Of a stretch of DNA of 64,000 nucleotides, positions 17,948-26,857 are shown one piece after another. This DNA is from Zeimonas sp050187175 (GTDB taxonomy: Bacteria; Pseudomonadota; Gammaproteobacteria; Burkholderiales; Burkholderiaceae_E). Position numbers and translations under genes: made by a program. The notes beneath the pieces are model-generated. The model saw only the letters and a program-made list of their open reading frames with translations, was not told the origin of the DNA and made no database searches. Positions within the stretch are counted from its first letter, which is position 1, and every line of letters begins with the position of its first letter. The stretch lies in contig JBFWXS010000006.1 in the NCBI GenBank assembly GCA_050187175.1, positions 83,928 through 147,927 on the forward strand, read 5' to 3'.

Positions 17948-18883
17948 CTAGCCGCGCTGCGGCCGTGCCGCGCGCGCCGACGCGTGCGCAGCTTCAGTGA
18001 ACAGCTCGGCCAGCGCGGCAGCGGCCGGCGTCGGTTGCGCGTCAGCCCAGCGGATCAGCGCGATCGACGGCGACTGCAGCGTTTCGTCGAGCCGGAGCTC
18101 ATCGAGCGCGTTCGCCGGCCAGCGCAGACCGAACAGTTCGCGCGGGAAGGTGCCGATCAGGTCAGTGCTGCGGACGATCGCTTCCAGTCCCGACAGCGTT
18201 TCGCAGTGCACCGGACAGTCGGGCTCGCTCAGTCCGGCCGCGGCGTAGGCGCGCCGCAGCGCGCGCGATGAACTGCTGAAGGCGCTGGGCGTGGCCCACT
18301 GCGCGCCGGCGAGTTCCTTCAGTGAGCGTGCGCCGGCCAGAGGGTGCCCTTTGCGCGTCGCCGCCACCATGGTCGAGGCGCCGTACAGAGGGTGGACGCT
18401 GTACTCCGCGCCCAACTGCTCGGCGGGGGACGCGACAACGGCAAAGTCCAGCGTGCCTTCGCGCAGGTACGTGAGCAGCAGCGGAAACGCCGGCGCCATG
18501 ATGCGCAGCGAGACCAATGGCCAGCGCGCGCGGAACGGGCCGATGATGCGCGGCAGCCAGATCAGCGTCGGTTGATGGGACAGGGCCAGCACTACCTGGC
18601 CCTCGCGCTCGCCGCGCATCTGCCGCAGCGTTTCGCCCGCGCGGCGCGCCTCCTCGCGGATCGCGCGTGCGCGCGGCACCAGCGCCTGGCCGTATTCGGT
18701 GAGCCGTACGCCGCGCACGCCGCGCGTGAACAGCGGTACGCCATTGTCGGCCTCGATCTTCAGCAGCTGCTTGGTCAGCGCGGATTGCGAGACGCCGAGC
18801 TGGCGCGCTGCCATGGTCAGGCTGCCGGCGTCGGCAATGGTGGCGATCAGCACGAGCGCGTCCGCATTCATGCTTCCAATCAT
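17948..18883 (-). CDS. LysR family transcriptional regulator
   Basis: 311 residues. N-terminal winged HTH: LVLIATIADAGSLTMAARQLGVSQSALTKQLLKIE, RLFTRG-like VPLFTRGVRGVRLTEYG. Remainder is the periplasmic-binding-like co-inducer domain. An AGGAGG site is only two bases from the ATG at 18883; the ATG at 18871 (MNADALV) has a more usual spacing and may be the real start. It is divergent from the kynureninase operon starting at 18980 and is the obvious candidate to control it. Confidence 0.88.
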   Translation of the reverse strand: MIGSMNADALVLIATIADAGSLTMAARQLGVSQSALTKQLLKIEADNGVPLFTRGVRGVRLTEYGQALVPRARAIREEARRAGETLRQMRGEREGQVVLALSHQPTLIWLPRIIGPFRARWPLVSLRIMAPAFPLLLTYLREGTLDFAVVASPAEQLGAEYSVHPLYGASTMVAATRKGHPLAGARSLKELAGAQWATPSAFSSSSRALRRAYAAAGLSEPDCPVHCETLSGLEAIVRSTDLIGTFPRELFGLRWPANALDELRLDETLQSPSIALIRWADAQPTPAAAALAELFTEAAHASARAARPQRG

Positions 18884-18979
18884 AACCTCCTGGAATGTCC
18901 ATGAGAATTTTTGGGCTTGTGGGCATGGATGGCGAGCAATAAGGTGTGTCATCAAGTCACCCGTCGCACGTCGCACGCA

Positions 18980-19465
18980 ATGCCTGCCTCTCCCGCTTCA
19001 TCCGTCTGCTTCACCGTTGCGGCGCTGTGCGAGGGCACGGTCGACGCGGCGGTCGGCCATCTCAGTTCCGCGGCCGGCTTTTCGCAATGGAGCCTGGGCA
19101 TGCAGTCCTGCTGCGAGCATGCACCCGGCTTGCTGTGCGGCCGCTCGATGTTCGACGGCGGCAGCGGCTGGGTGCGGCCGGTGGTCGAGCGCTGGGCAGG
19201 CGCGAATGCGGCAGCCGGCGAAGCCGGCGCGCGCATCGACTACCTGTGCGGCGCGCATCCCGATCAGCTGGCACTCCGCATCGCGGCGACGTTGATGCCC
19301 GGCAGCTGGCTCGGCTACCCCGCCGGCGTGATGGTCAGCCTGCTCGCGTGGCGTACGGCGGGCATGAGCGATCAGCGCTGGCAGCAGCTGATCGCGGCGC
19401 ACGAAGCCGAGATCGAACTGATCCGCGCGCAGCTCGCGGGCCTCGCTGCCGGGAGAAACGCATGA
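18980..19465 (+). CDS. Conserved-looking protein of unknown function
   Basis: 161 residues from the ATG at 18980 (an upstream frame to 18911 is open). I do not recognise a family. It is Ala/Gly/Cys-rich in the middle (MQSCCEHAPGLLCG), has a short hydrophobic stretch (SWLGYPAGVMVSLLAW) and ends in a charged helix. The stop overlaps the start of the CDGSH-bicupin gene in ATGA, and codon use matches the neighbours, so it is very likely real and the first gene of the kynureninase operon. Confidence 0.6.
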   Translation: MPASPASSVCFTVAALCEGTVDAAVGHLSSAAGFSQWSLGMQSCCEHAPGLLCGRSMFDGGSGWVRPVVERWAGANAAAGEAGARIDYLCGAHPDQLALRIAATLMPGSWLGYPAGVMVSLLAWRTAGMSDQRWQQLIAAHEAEIELIRAQLAGLAAGRNA

Positions 19466-20559
19466 ACGAAGTCCAGCTCAGGCGCGAGGCCGCCGGTCCG
19501 CTGCCGGTCAGCCCCAAGCTCAGTCCCTACTATGTCGAACTGCGGCCGCGGCAGACCGTGCTGTGGTGCAGCTGCGGCCTCAGCGCCCGGCAGCCGTACT
19601 GTGACGGCAGCCACCGCGGCACCGGCTTCGAGCCTCTGCGCCACACGGCGGGACCGGAGGGTGAGGAAGTGCTCCTGTGCGCATGCAAGCGCACCTGTAC
19701 GCCGCCGCATTGCGACGGCACGCACAATGCGCTGGTCGGCGTCTATGGCGTCGACGATCCGGACAGCGAGGCCAACCGCCGGGTCGTCTGGTCGCCTGCC
19801 GCGGCCGACGGCCGCGCGCGCGTCGACGGCGGCTGCTTCGTCTGCTCGGTCGACCGCCAGCCGTTCCAGCAGGTGGGTACGCTGTCCTGGGCGCGCGTGA
19901 TCACCGCCGACGACGGCGCGCTGCATCAGAGCCAGTTCTGTCTCGATTTCGCGCCGGGCGAGTCGCCGGTGGTCGCGTTCGGCGACTGCGAGGTCGCGCT
20001 GATGGCCGTCAGCGAAGGCGGCACTGTCGACATCGCGGGCCGGCGCTTCGACTTCGAGGGACCGCTCGGCATCCACGTCCGTCCCGGCGAAGCGTTCCGC
20101 ATCCACAACCGCGGCACTGCGACGATGCGCGTGTTCGCTTCGGCAGGAGCGTCGCTGACCGAGCCGCTGTGGCCGCAGCGGATGGACGCCAACTTCGACG
20201 ACAGCGCGCCGCTGCGGCTGGCGCCGGTAGAGGCCGCGCAGCGCGTGTCGATGGCGGAACGCTATTTCCAGATGCTGGTCGACAAGCGGCACGGCTCGCA
20301 GCGGCTGACGCAGTTCATAGGCGAGATCCCGCGCAGCAAGGCCTTGCCGCACCGGCACTTGTACGAAGAGTCGCTGATCGTGCTGAGCGGGCAGGGCGTC
20401 ATGTGGACCGAAACGCTGAAGGCGCCGGTCAACGCGGGCGACGTCATCTTCCTGCCGCGCAAGCAGCAGCATTCGCTGGAATGCACCAGCGAATCGCCGA
20501 TGCTGGTCGTCGGCGTGATCTACCCGGGTGACAACCCGGCCATCAATTACTACGACTGA
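19462..20559 (+). CDS. CDGSH iron-sulfur and double-cupin fusion protein
   Basis: 365 residues. Residues about 30-95 hold two CDGSH [2Fe-2S] motifs, CSCGLSARQPYCDGSH and CACKRTCTPPHCDGTH, each with three Cys and one His as ligands. Two cupin barrels follow. The second has full metal-ligand spacing (PHRHLYEES, then KQQHSLECT); the first lacks an obvious His-His-Glu set. This reads as a non-haem metal oxygenase with its own redox centre, which is inference. It is coupled by overlap to the gene before and lies 11 bases before kynureninase, so a role in kynurenine or anthranilate-type metabolism is suggested. Confidence 0.8.
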   Translation: MNEVQLRREAAGPLPVSPKLSPYYVELRPRQTVLWCSCGLSARQPYCDGSHRGTGFEPLRHTAGPEGEEVLLCACKRTCTPPHCDGTHNALVGVYGVDDPDSEANRRVVWSPAAADGRARVDGGCFVCSVDRQPFQQVGTLSWARVITADDGALHQSQFCLDFAPGESPVVAFGDCEVALMAVSEGGTVDIAGRRFDFEGPLGIHVRPGEAFRIHNRGTATMRVFASAGASLTEPLWPQRMDANFDDSAPLRLAPVEAAQRVSMAERYFQMLVDKRHGSQRLTQFIGEIPRSKALPHRHLYEESLIVLSGQGVMWTETLKAPVNAGDVIFLPRKQQHSLECTSESPMLVVGVIYPGDNPAINYYD

Positions 20560-20570
20560 ACGGGATCATC

Positions 20571-21818
20571 ATGCCGATCACCCTGGCCTCATGCCAAGCG
20601 CTCGATCGCGAGGATCCGCTTCGCGCGCTGCGCGAACGGTTCGAGCCGCCGCTGGCCGGCGCGATCCATCTCGATGCGAACTCGCTGGGCCCGATGCCCG
20701 TCGGCGTCGCCGACGAGATCGCGCGCCGCATGCGCGACGAATGGGCCGGCTTGCGCCGCCGCGCGTGGAGCCAGGCCGACTGGCTCGGTTCGCCGCAGCG
20801 CATAGGCGCGGCGCTGGCGCCCATCCTCGGCGCCGAGCCCGACGATCTGATCGCCGCCGACAATACGACGATCGATCTGTACAAGCTGCTCACTTATGCG
20901 CTGTCGCTGGCCGACGGCGATGCGGGCAAGCGGATCATCGTGCTCGAGCGCGAAGGCTTTCCCACGGATTGCCACGTCGCGCAGGGCGTGGCCCGTGGGT
21001 CCAAGGGACGCTGGGAGCTGCGCACCGTCGACGGCGAAGCCGATCTGGCCGAGGCGCTGCGCGACGACGTCGCCGTGCTGATGCTGTCGCACGCCGACTA
21101 TCGCAGCGGCTGGCGCTGGGATATGGCCGACGTGAACCGGCAGGCGCATGCCGTCGGCGCGCGAGTGCTGTGGGACCTGTCGCACACCGCCGGCGCGCTG
21201 CCCATCCAGCTGCGCGAAACGGGCGCCGACTTCGCCGTCGCCTGCGGCTACAAGTACCTGTGCGGCGGTCCCGGCGCGCCCGCGGTCGCCTACATCCATC
21301 CGGCGCTGCGCGACCGCGGCTGGCCGACGATTCCCGGCTGGCTCGGGCACGCCGATCCGATGACTTTTCCGTGCGCGTACGAACCGGGCCGCGGGATGGC
21401 GTCGCTGATCAACGGGACGCCGCCCATCCTGCAGAACCTGATCCTCGAAGCGGCCGCGCGCATCTGGCGCGAAGTGTCGCCGCAGGCGCTGGCATGGAAG
21501 CACCGCTCGCTGTCGGAAACGCTGGTCGCGCTGCTGGAGCAGGAGTGCGCCAGCTTCGGCCTGCACGTCACCGCGCCCGCCGACTACGCGCAGCGCGGCG
21601 GTCACATCACGTTCACGCACGAAGGCGGGGGTGCCTTGTGCGAAGCGATGCTCGAAGCGGGCGTCGTCGGTTCGTTCCGCCATCCCGATGTCATCCGGCT
21701 CGGGCTGTCGCCGCTGGCGCTGTCGCACGTCGACTTGTGGGAAGCGGTGGCGCGGCTGCGCCGGCTGCTGTCCGAGCAAGGCTGGCGCGCCGAGCGTTTT
21801 CGCAATTTCACCCTGTAA
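20571..21818 (+). CDS. kynU: Kynureninase (PLP-dependent)
   Basis: 415 residues. Kynureninase hydrolyses kynurenine or 3-hydroxykynurenine to (3-hydroxy)anthranilate and alanine. Family features: LDANSLGPMP at the N-terminus, LMLSHADYRSG, LWDLSHTAGALP and the PLP Lys in CGYKYLCGGPGAPA, followed by GWLGHADP and late SFRHPDVIRLGLSPL. It sits in an operon with a CDGSH-bicupin protein, a Bug receptor and a RidA protein rather than with kynA/kynB, so it may work on an imported kynurenine-like compound. Confidence 0.88.
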   Translation: MPITLASCQALDREDPLRALRERFEPPLAGAIHLDANSLGPMPVGVADEIARRMRDEWAGLRRRAWSQADWLGSPQRIGAALAPILGAEPDDLIAADNTTIDLYKLLTYALSLADGDAGKRIIVLEREGFPTDCHVAQGVARGSKGRWELRTVDGEADLAEALRDDVAVLMLSHADYRSGWRWDMADVNRQAHAVGARVLWDLSHTAGALPIQLRETGADFAVACGYKYLCGGPGAPAVAYIHPALRDRGWPTIPGWLGHADPMTFPCAYEPGRGMASLINGTPPILQNLILEAAARIWREVSPQALAWKHRSLSETLVALLEQECASFGLHVTAPADYAQRGGHITFTHEGGGALCEAMLEAGVVGSFRHPDVIRLGLSPLALSHVDLWEAVARLRRLLSEQGWRAERFRNFTL

Positions 21819-21850
21819 ACCGATACGCCTCTGAGCAAGGGAGGGATGTC

Positions 21851-22816
21851 ATGAACATGAAGCTGAGTCTCGTCACGACGATCGTCGCCGCCGCATGCGC
21901 CTGGGCCGCGCCGGCCAGCGCGCAGCGCAACACGCTGACCGTTCTGGTCGGCTTTCCGCCGGGCGGTGCCACCGACGTGGTGGCGCGCACGCTGGCCGAC
22001 AAACTGAAGGACGCGCTGGGACAGACGGTGATCGTCGAGAACCGCGCCGGCGCCGGCGGCCAGATCGCCACGCAGCAGCTGAAGGCTGCACCCGCCGACG
22101 GCTCGGTGGTGATGCTGACCATCGACCATTCGCACGTGATCATTCCGCTGACCTTCAAGACGGCCGGCTATGATCCGATCAAGGACTTCACGCCGCTGGC
22201 CGGCGTCGCCATGTACCGCAACGCGCTCGCCGTGAACACCTCGCTCGGCGCGACGACCATGGCCGATTTCGGCAAGTGGCTGAAGGCGAACCCGAGCAAT
22301 GCGAACTACGGCATACCGGCAGTGGGCAGCGTGCCGCAGTTCGCCGGCTACATCCTGGGCCAGTCGCTGGGCACGCCGATGACCTCGGTCCCGTACAAGG
22401 GCGGCGCGCCGCTGGTGCAGGACGTGCTTGGCCAGCAAGTGCCGGCCGGCATCGGTTCGCTGACCGAGTTCATCGATCATCACCGCGCCGGCAAGCTGCG
22501 CGTGCTCGCCGTTTCGGGTGACACGCGCAGCAAGATCGCGCCCGACATCCCGACCTTCCAGGAGCTGGGACTGAAGGGCATAGACAAGAATCCGTGGCTG
22601 GCCTTCTTCGGTCCCAGGGGCCTGCCGCCGGCATTCGTCGAGCGTTTCAACGCAGCGGTGCGCACGGCTCTGTCGCAGCCCGACATCGTCGAGCGGCTGA
22701 CCAAGATGGGCAACGAAGTCGCCTACACCAGCCCGGCCGAACTGCAGGAATGGGTCGTCTCAGCGACGCAGCACTGGGGCGCGGTGATCAAGGCCTCCGG
22801 CTTCCAGCCGCAATGA
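21851..22816 (+). CDS. Tripartite tricarboxylate (Bug/TctC) periplasmic receptor
   Basis: 321 residues with signal peptide ending APASAQ. Core: LTVLVGFPPGGATDVVARTLADKL, VIVENRAGAGGQIA, VPYKGGAPLVQDVLGQQVPAG, APDIPTFQELGLKG. A strong AGGGAGGG site precedes the ATG. The gene lies between kynureninase and ridA and overlaps ridA by four bases, so it likely supplies the operon's aromatic or amino-carboxylate substrate. No TctAB genes nearby. Confidence 0.9.
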   Translation: MNMKLSLVTTIVAAACAWAAPASAQRNTLTVLVGFPPGGATDVVARTLADKLKDALGQTVIVENRAGAGGQIATQQLKAAPADGSVVMLTIDHSHVIIPLTFKTAGYDPIKDFTPLAGVAMYRNALAVNTSLGATTMADFGKWLKANPSNANYGIPAVGSVPQFAGYILGQSLGTPMTSVPYKGGAPLVQDVLGQQVPAGIGSLTEFIDHHRAGKLRVLAVSGDTRSKIAPDIPTFQELGLKGIDKNPWLAFFGPRGLPPAFVERFNAAVRTALSQPDIVERLTKMGNEVAYTSPAELQEWVVSATQHWGAVIKASGFQPQ

Positions 22817-23232
22817 GCTCGAACCCGACGCCGGTGATGAAGGTCCTGCCGCAAGGCGACGGCTCGCTGCGCATCCAGTCGGATTCGCCGTGGGAGGCGA
22901 TGGCCGGCTATGCGCGCGCCGTCGTCGACGGCGACTGGGTGCTGGTCTCGGGCACGGTCGGCGTCGAAGCCGACGGCAGCTTCGCGGCCACGGCGGAGCG
23001 CCAGACCGAACGCGCGCTCGACATCATCGCCGCGGCGCTCGCTGTCGCGGGCTGCGGCCTGCCGCAGGTGCGCCGCGTGCGTGCCTACGTGCCGGATTTC
23101 GCCGACGTGGCGGCTGTCTCGCAGGTGCTGAAGAATCGTCTGGGGGCGGTGCGGCCGGCCAATACGACCGTGTGTTCGCCACTGGCGGTGCCTATGGCTA
23201 AGGTCGAGATCGAGGTTACTGCGCGGCGCTAG
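22813..23232 (+). CDS. RidA (YjgF/YER057c) family protein
   Basis: 139 residues of the RidA/enamine-imine deaminase family. Recognisable: ARAVVDGDWVLVSGTVG, ERALDIIAAALAVAGC, VRRVRAYVPDFADVAAV and the terminal NTTVCSPLAVPMAKVEIEVTAR, where the usual active-site Arg-containing RPA appears as VRPANTT. RidA proteins hydrolyse reactive imines, and relatives act as 2-aminomuconate deaminases. Start overlaps the Bug stop (ATGA). It closes the kynureninase operon. Confidence 0.87.
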   Translation: MSSNPTPVMKVLPQGDGSLRIQSDSPWEAMAGYARAVVDGDWVLVSGTVGVEADGSFAATAERQTERALDIIAAALAVAGCGLPQVRRVRAYVPDFADVAAVSQVLKNRLGAVRPANTTVCSPLAVPMAKVEIEVTARR

Positions 23233-23273
23233 GTGTCGCGGGTTGGCGCGGGAAGCGCTCCGCCGGCCGGCAG

Positions 23274-23981
23274 CTATGCCGCGGCGCGCTGAACGCCCAG
23301 ATAGCGCTGCTGAAGGTCGCGGTCGCGCGCGAGGTCGGCGGCGGGGAGCGTGGCTTCGATCCGGCCGTTCACCATCACCGCGACAGTGGAGGCGACGCTC
23401 AGCGCGACGCTGAGGTTTTGTTCGACGAGCAGGACGGCCAGTTGCGATTCGGCTGCGAGGCGTTGCAGCAGTGTGACGACGTGCTCGACCATCTTCGGAG
23501 CCAGGCCTTCGGTCGGCTCGTCCATGACGATGACGCGTGGATTGGCCAGCAGCGCGCGGGCGATCGCCAGCATCTGCTGTTCGCCGCCCGATAGCGCGCC
23601 GCCGCCGTGGCGGCGGCGTTCGGCCAGCCGCGGGAACGTGTCGAAGATGCGTTCGCGGGTCCAGCCGTCGGCGACGCGGCGTTCCGCCAGCCGCAGGTGT
23701 TCATCGACGGTCAGCGACGCGAACAGCCGGCGGCCCTGCGGTACCAGTGCCACGCCGGCGCGGGCGATCTCGTATGAGCGGCGGCCGGCGAGCTCGGCAT
23801 CGTCGAGGCGCACGCTGCCGTTGCCGATCGGGATGAGACCGCACAGTGCATGGCACAGCGTGGTCTTGCCCATGCCGTTGCGGCCGACCACCGCCAGCGG
23901 CGTCCGGTCGAGCGTCAGGCTCACGCCGTGCAGGATGCGGCTCTTGCCGTAAGAGACTTCGAGATCAGTGATGCGCAGCAT
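23274..23981 (-). CDS. livF: Branched-chain amino acid-type ABC transporter ATPase LivF
   Basis: 235 residues, the usual LivF size. Walker A GRNGMGKTT, signature LSGGEQQM, Walker B VIVMDEPTEGLAP. It starts inside the end of livG (17-base overlap) and is the last gene of the seven-gene operon that begins at 29954. LivF and LivG energise uptake through LivHM. Substrate of this paralogue is likely not a plain branched-chain amino acid, given the Tm-1-like genes in front. Confidence 0.9.
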   Translation of the reverse strand: MLRITDLEVSYGKSRILHGVSLTLDRTPLAVVGRNGMGKTTLCHALCGLIPIGNGSVRLDDAELAGRRSYEIARAGVALVPQGRRLFASLTVDEHLRLAERRVADGWTRERIFDTFPRLAERRRHGGGALSGGEQQMLAIARALLANPRVIVMDEPTEGLAPKMVEHVVTLLQRLAAESQLAVLLVEQNLSVALSVASTVAVMVNGRIEATLPAADLARDRDLQQRYLGVQRAAA

Positions 23982-24729
23982 CTTCGCGCCCCAGCGTGCC
24001 GAGGTACAGCGATTGCACCAGCGGGCTGGCCGAGGTTTCCCCCGGCGAACCCTCGAAGATCAATGCGCCTTCGTTCATGACGCTGACGCGGTCGGCGACC
24101 GACAGCGCCACGTCCATATCGTGCTCGATCAGCACGATCGTCATCTGCGCGGGCAGCCGTCGCAGCAGCTGCGTCAGTGCGGGCCGCTCGGTGGGCGACA
24201 GGCCGGCGGCCGGTTCGTCGAGCAGCATGACGCGCGGTTCTCCGGCCAGCGCCATGCCGATCTCCAGCTGGCGCTGCTCGCCGTGCGACAGTTCGCCGGC
24301 CGCGGTGTCGAATCGTGCCGTCAGCCCCACTTGCTCGGCAAGCTGCTCGGCACGCTGTCTGTGCTTGTCGTTGGCGCGCGGCCGGGACAGGCTGAAGCGA
24401 TGCGGCTGGACGCCGCGGACGGCGAGGAACAGGTTGTCGCGGACCGGCAGCCCGCGCAGCACGCGCGAGGCCTGGTAGGTGCGCGAGATGCCGAGCCGCG
24501 CGCGCTGGAACGCCGGCAGCGTCGAGACGTCCCGGTCGAACAGGCGGATCGTGCCGCTGGTCGGCGGCAGATCGCCCGCGATCAGGTTGAACAAGGTGGT
24601 CTTGCCGGCGCCGTTCGTGCCGAGGATGGCGCGGCGTTCGCCCGGCGCGATCTGCAGCGACACATCGCTGACCGCGCGCAGTGCGCCGAACGACCGGGTG
24701 ACCTTGCTGACCTGCAGCGCCGCGCTCAT
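23965..24729 (-). CDS. livG: Branched-chain amino acid-type ABC transporter ATPase LivG
   Basis: 254 residues from the ATG at 24729. Walker A GTNGAGKTT, signature ELSHGEQRQLEIGMAL, Walker B VMLLDEPAAGLSP. The open frame continues far upstream, but that region is the livH gene in another frame; the ATGA overlap with the livH stop fixes the start. Confidence 0.9.
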   Translation of the reverse strand: MSAALQVSKVTRSFGALRAVSDVSLQIAPGERRAILGTNGAGKTTLFNLIAGDLPPTSGTIRLFDRDVSTLPAFQRARLGISRTYQASRVLRGLPVRDNLFLAVRGVQPHRFSLSRPRANDKHRQRAEQLAEQVGLTARFDTAAGELSHGEQRQLEIGMALAGEPRVMLLDEPAAGLSPTERPALTQLLRRLPAQMTIVLIEHDMDVALSVADRVSVMNEGALIFEGSPGETSASPLVQSLYLGTLGREDAAHH

Positions 24730-25586
24730 GCCGGTCTCCCGAGCAGTCCGTACGGACGCACCGACAGCACCAGGACCATGATCGCGAACGAGATGATCAG
24801 CGAGTAGGTGGGGAAGTAGGCCAGGCCGAGCTGCTCCGCCAGGCCGATCAGCACGGCGCCGATCGCCGCGCCGGGCAGGCTGCCCATGCCGCCGACGATC
24901 ACCACGACCAGCGACGACAGCAGGTAGCGGGCGTCCTCGCCTGGTGCGATCGACAGCGCGGAGCCGCCGATGACGCCGGCGAAGCCGACCAGTCCCGCGC
25001 CCAGCGCGAACACCAGCGTCGACACCAGCGGCACGTTGACGCCCATCGCGCCCAGCATCTGCCGGTCGTCGACGCCGGCGCGGATCATGATGCCGAAGCG
25101 CGTGCGCTGGATCAGCAGCCACAGCGCGAGATAGACCAGCGCGGCGAAGCCGAGCAGCGCCAGGCGGAAGATCGGATAGCCGCCGACGATGGGCAGCGGC
25201 AGGCCGCCGTACAGGATCTCGGGCACCTCGAACTGGTAGGACAGGCCGCCGTAGCGGGCCAGCAGCAGATCGGCGGCCACGATGGACAGGCCTATCGTGA
25301 TCAAAGCCTGGCGCAGGTCCTGGCCCTGGTAGCGATCGAGAAACAGATACTGCATCAGCGCGCCGGCGACAGCCGCGCCGAACGCGCCTCCCAGCAGAGC
25401 CAGCCACCATTGGCCGGAAGCTGCCGCGACGTCGAAGCCGATGTAGGCTCCCAGCAGATACAGCGAACCATGCGCAAGATTGACCACGCGCATCATGCCG
25501 AAGATCAGCGTGAAGCCGCTCGCCACGATGAAGTACAGCGCGGCGAGCGTCAGCCCGTTCAAGGTCGCGAGCAGCAGCAGCTTCAT
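24726..25586 (-). CDS. livH: Branched-chain amino acid-type ABC permease LivH
   Basis: 286 residues, strongly hydrophobic with about eight membrane helices. Typical LivH features: TLNGLTLAALYFIVASGFTLIFGMMRVVNLAHGSLYLLGAY at the N-terminus (seen in pieces), RTRFGIMIRAGVDDRQMLGAMGVN cytoplasmic loop, and VVIVGGMGSLPGAAIGA. Start overlaps the receptor gene's stop and stop overlaps livG start. Confidence 0.9.
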   Translation of the reverse strand: MKLLLLATLNGLTLAALYFIVASGFTLIFGMMRVVNLAHGSLYLLGAYIGFDVAAASGQWWLALLGGAFGAAVAGALMQYLFLDRYQGQDLRQALITIGLSIVAADLLLARYGGLSYQFEVPEILYGGLPLPIVGGYPIFRLALLGFAALVYLALWLLIQRTRFGIMIRAGVDDRQMLGAMGVNVPLVSTLVFALGAGLVGFAGVIGGSALSIAPGEDARYLLSSLVVVIVGGMGSLPGAAIGAVLIGLAEQLGLAYFPTYSLIISFAIMVLVLSVRPYGLLGRPA

Positions 25587-26824
25587 GGGCAGGACGGATT
25601 GTCCCGGCTGGGCACGCCCTTGGCGGTGAACGCGTCGCGCGGCTGGCCGAGCGTCTGGTTGACGTTGCTCACCTTCTTGACCGCCTTGTTATACAGCGTG
25701 CCGTCGGCGCGCCGCGCCACTTCGGTGACGTAGATGTTGGCGATCGCCTGCCGGTTCTCGTCGAGGCTGACCGGTCCGACCGCGGTGTCGAGCTTGACCT
25801 GTGACAGCGCGGCGCGCAGCTTGGACTGGTCGCCCGATACGTCGCCGCCCGCCTGATCGAGCGCGCGCAGCACCGCCTTGGTGGCGACGTAGTAGCCGTA
25901 GAACGGCGCCGATGGCGCGCCGAGGCCGTCCGGGAAGCGCTTGCGGTACTGCTCGACGAAGGCGCGATAGCCGGGCTCGTCGATGTCGGCGATCATGTGC
26001 GCCGACGGGATGCCGACCAGACGGCGCTGGAACGCGCCCTTGGTGCTCAGCACCGTCTGGTCGACGGTGTTCGAGCCCGCGATCAGCGGGATCTTCGAGC
26101 CCGACTGGTCGTACTGCGTCAGGAAGTTGACCGCGTCCGCGCCGCCCAGCATGACGTAGACCGCATCCACCTTGTCGGGAATGCGCGCGATCGTCGAGCT
26201 GAAGTCCTTGGTGCCGTTCGGCACCCAGATCTTTTCGGGCACCTTGCCGCCGCGCGCGCAGAATTCGGTCATGAAGCCGAGCACCTGCGTATAGCCGAAC
26301 GAGTAGTCGCCGGACACCACCGCGACGCGCTTGTAGCCCTTCACGTCGTGCACGTAGCTGCCGAGTCCGGCCTGCCACTGCGCGCCGTCGGCGCTGAAGC
26401 GGAAGAAGTTGGGAGACGGCGAGACCAGCGTCGCTTCCTGCGCGGCCGAGAAGCCGTTGACGAAGGTGCGGTTCGGCACCGACTTGGCGTATTCCTTGAT
26501 CGCCAGCCCTTCGCCGCCGGACATGGGCCCGATCAGGATGTCGACCTTGTCCTGCTCGATCAGCTTGCGGGCCTTGGTCAGCGCGACGTCGGGCCGGCCG
26601 TCGGACGACTCCTTGACCCAATCGATCTTCTTGCCGCCGGCCGTGTACTTGGCCTCCTCGAATGCCAGCTCCATGGCGCGGAAAGCCTCCTGGCCGAGGA
26701 CCACGAAGGGTCCGTCGAGCGTCGCCAGGCCGCCGATGCGGATGTTCTGCGCGGCGGCGGGGAGCGCCGCGAAGGCTGCGGCGACGATGGCCGTCGTGCC
26801 GAGCTGTCGGAATCTGCGAGACAT
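25583..26824 (-). CDS. Leu/Ile/Val-type periplasmic substrate-binding protein
   Basis: 413 residues with a signal peptide ending AALPAAAQ, then NIRIGGLATLDGPFVVLGQEAFRAMELAFEEA, a Peripla_BP_6 (LivJ-type) receptor. The family's VDILIGPMSGGEGLAIKEYA region takes the place of the usual Ser-binding loop, so the ligand may differ from branched-chain amino acids. Lies between livM and livH in the operon. Confidence 0.88.
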   Translation of the reverse strand: MSRRFRQLGTTAIVAAAFAALPAAAQNIRIGGLATLDGPFVVLGQEAFRAMELAFEEAKYTAGGKKIDWVKESSDGRPDVALTKARKLIEQDKVDILIGPMSGGEGLAIKEYAKSVPNRTFVNGFSAAQEATLVSPSPNFFRFSADGAQWQAGLGSYVHDVKGYKRVAVVSGDYSFGYTQVLGFMTEFCARGGKVPEKIWVPNGTKDFSSTIARIPDKVDAVYVMLGGADAVNFLTQYDQSGSKIPLIAGSNTVDQTVLSTKGAFQRRLVGIPSAHMIADIDEPGYRAFVEQYRKRFPDGLGAPSAPFYGYYVATKAVLRALDQAGGDVSGDQSKLRAALSQVKLDTAVGPVSLDENRQAIANIYVTEVARRADGTLYNKAVKKVSNVNQTLGQPRDAFTAKGVPSRDNPSCP

Positions 26825-26857
26825 GCTGTCACCTCCTGTGAAATCGTTCGGTCGGAA

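Noticed and set aside
20528..21850. Extension of the Bug reading frame upstream through kynureninase
   Set aside because: It is kynU in another frame; the Bug start has its own AGGGAGGG site and signal peptide at 21851.
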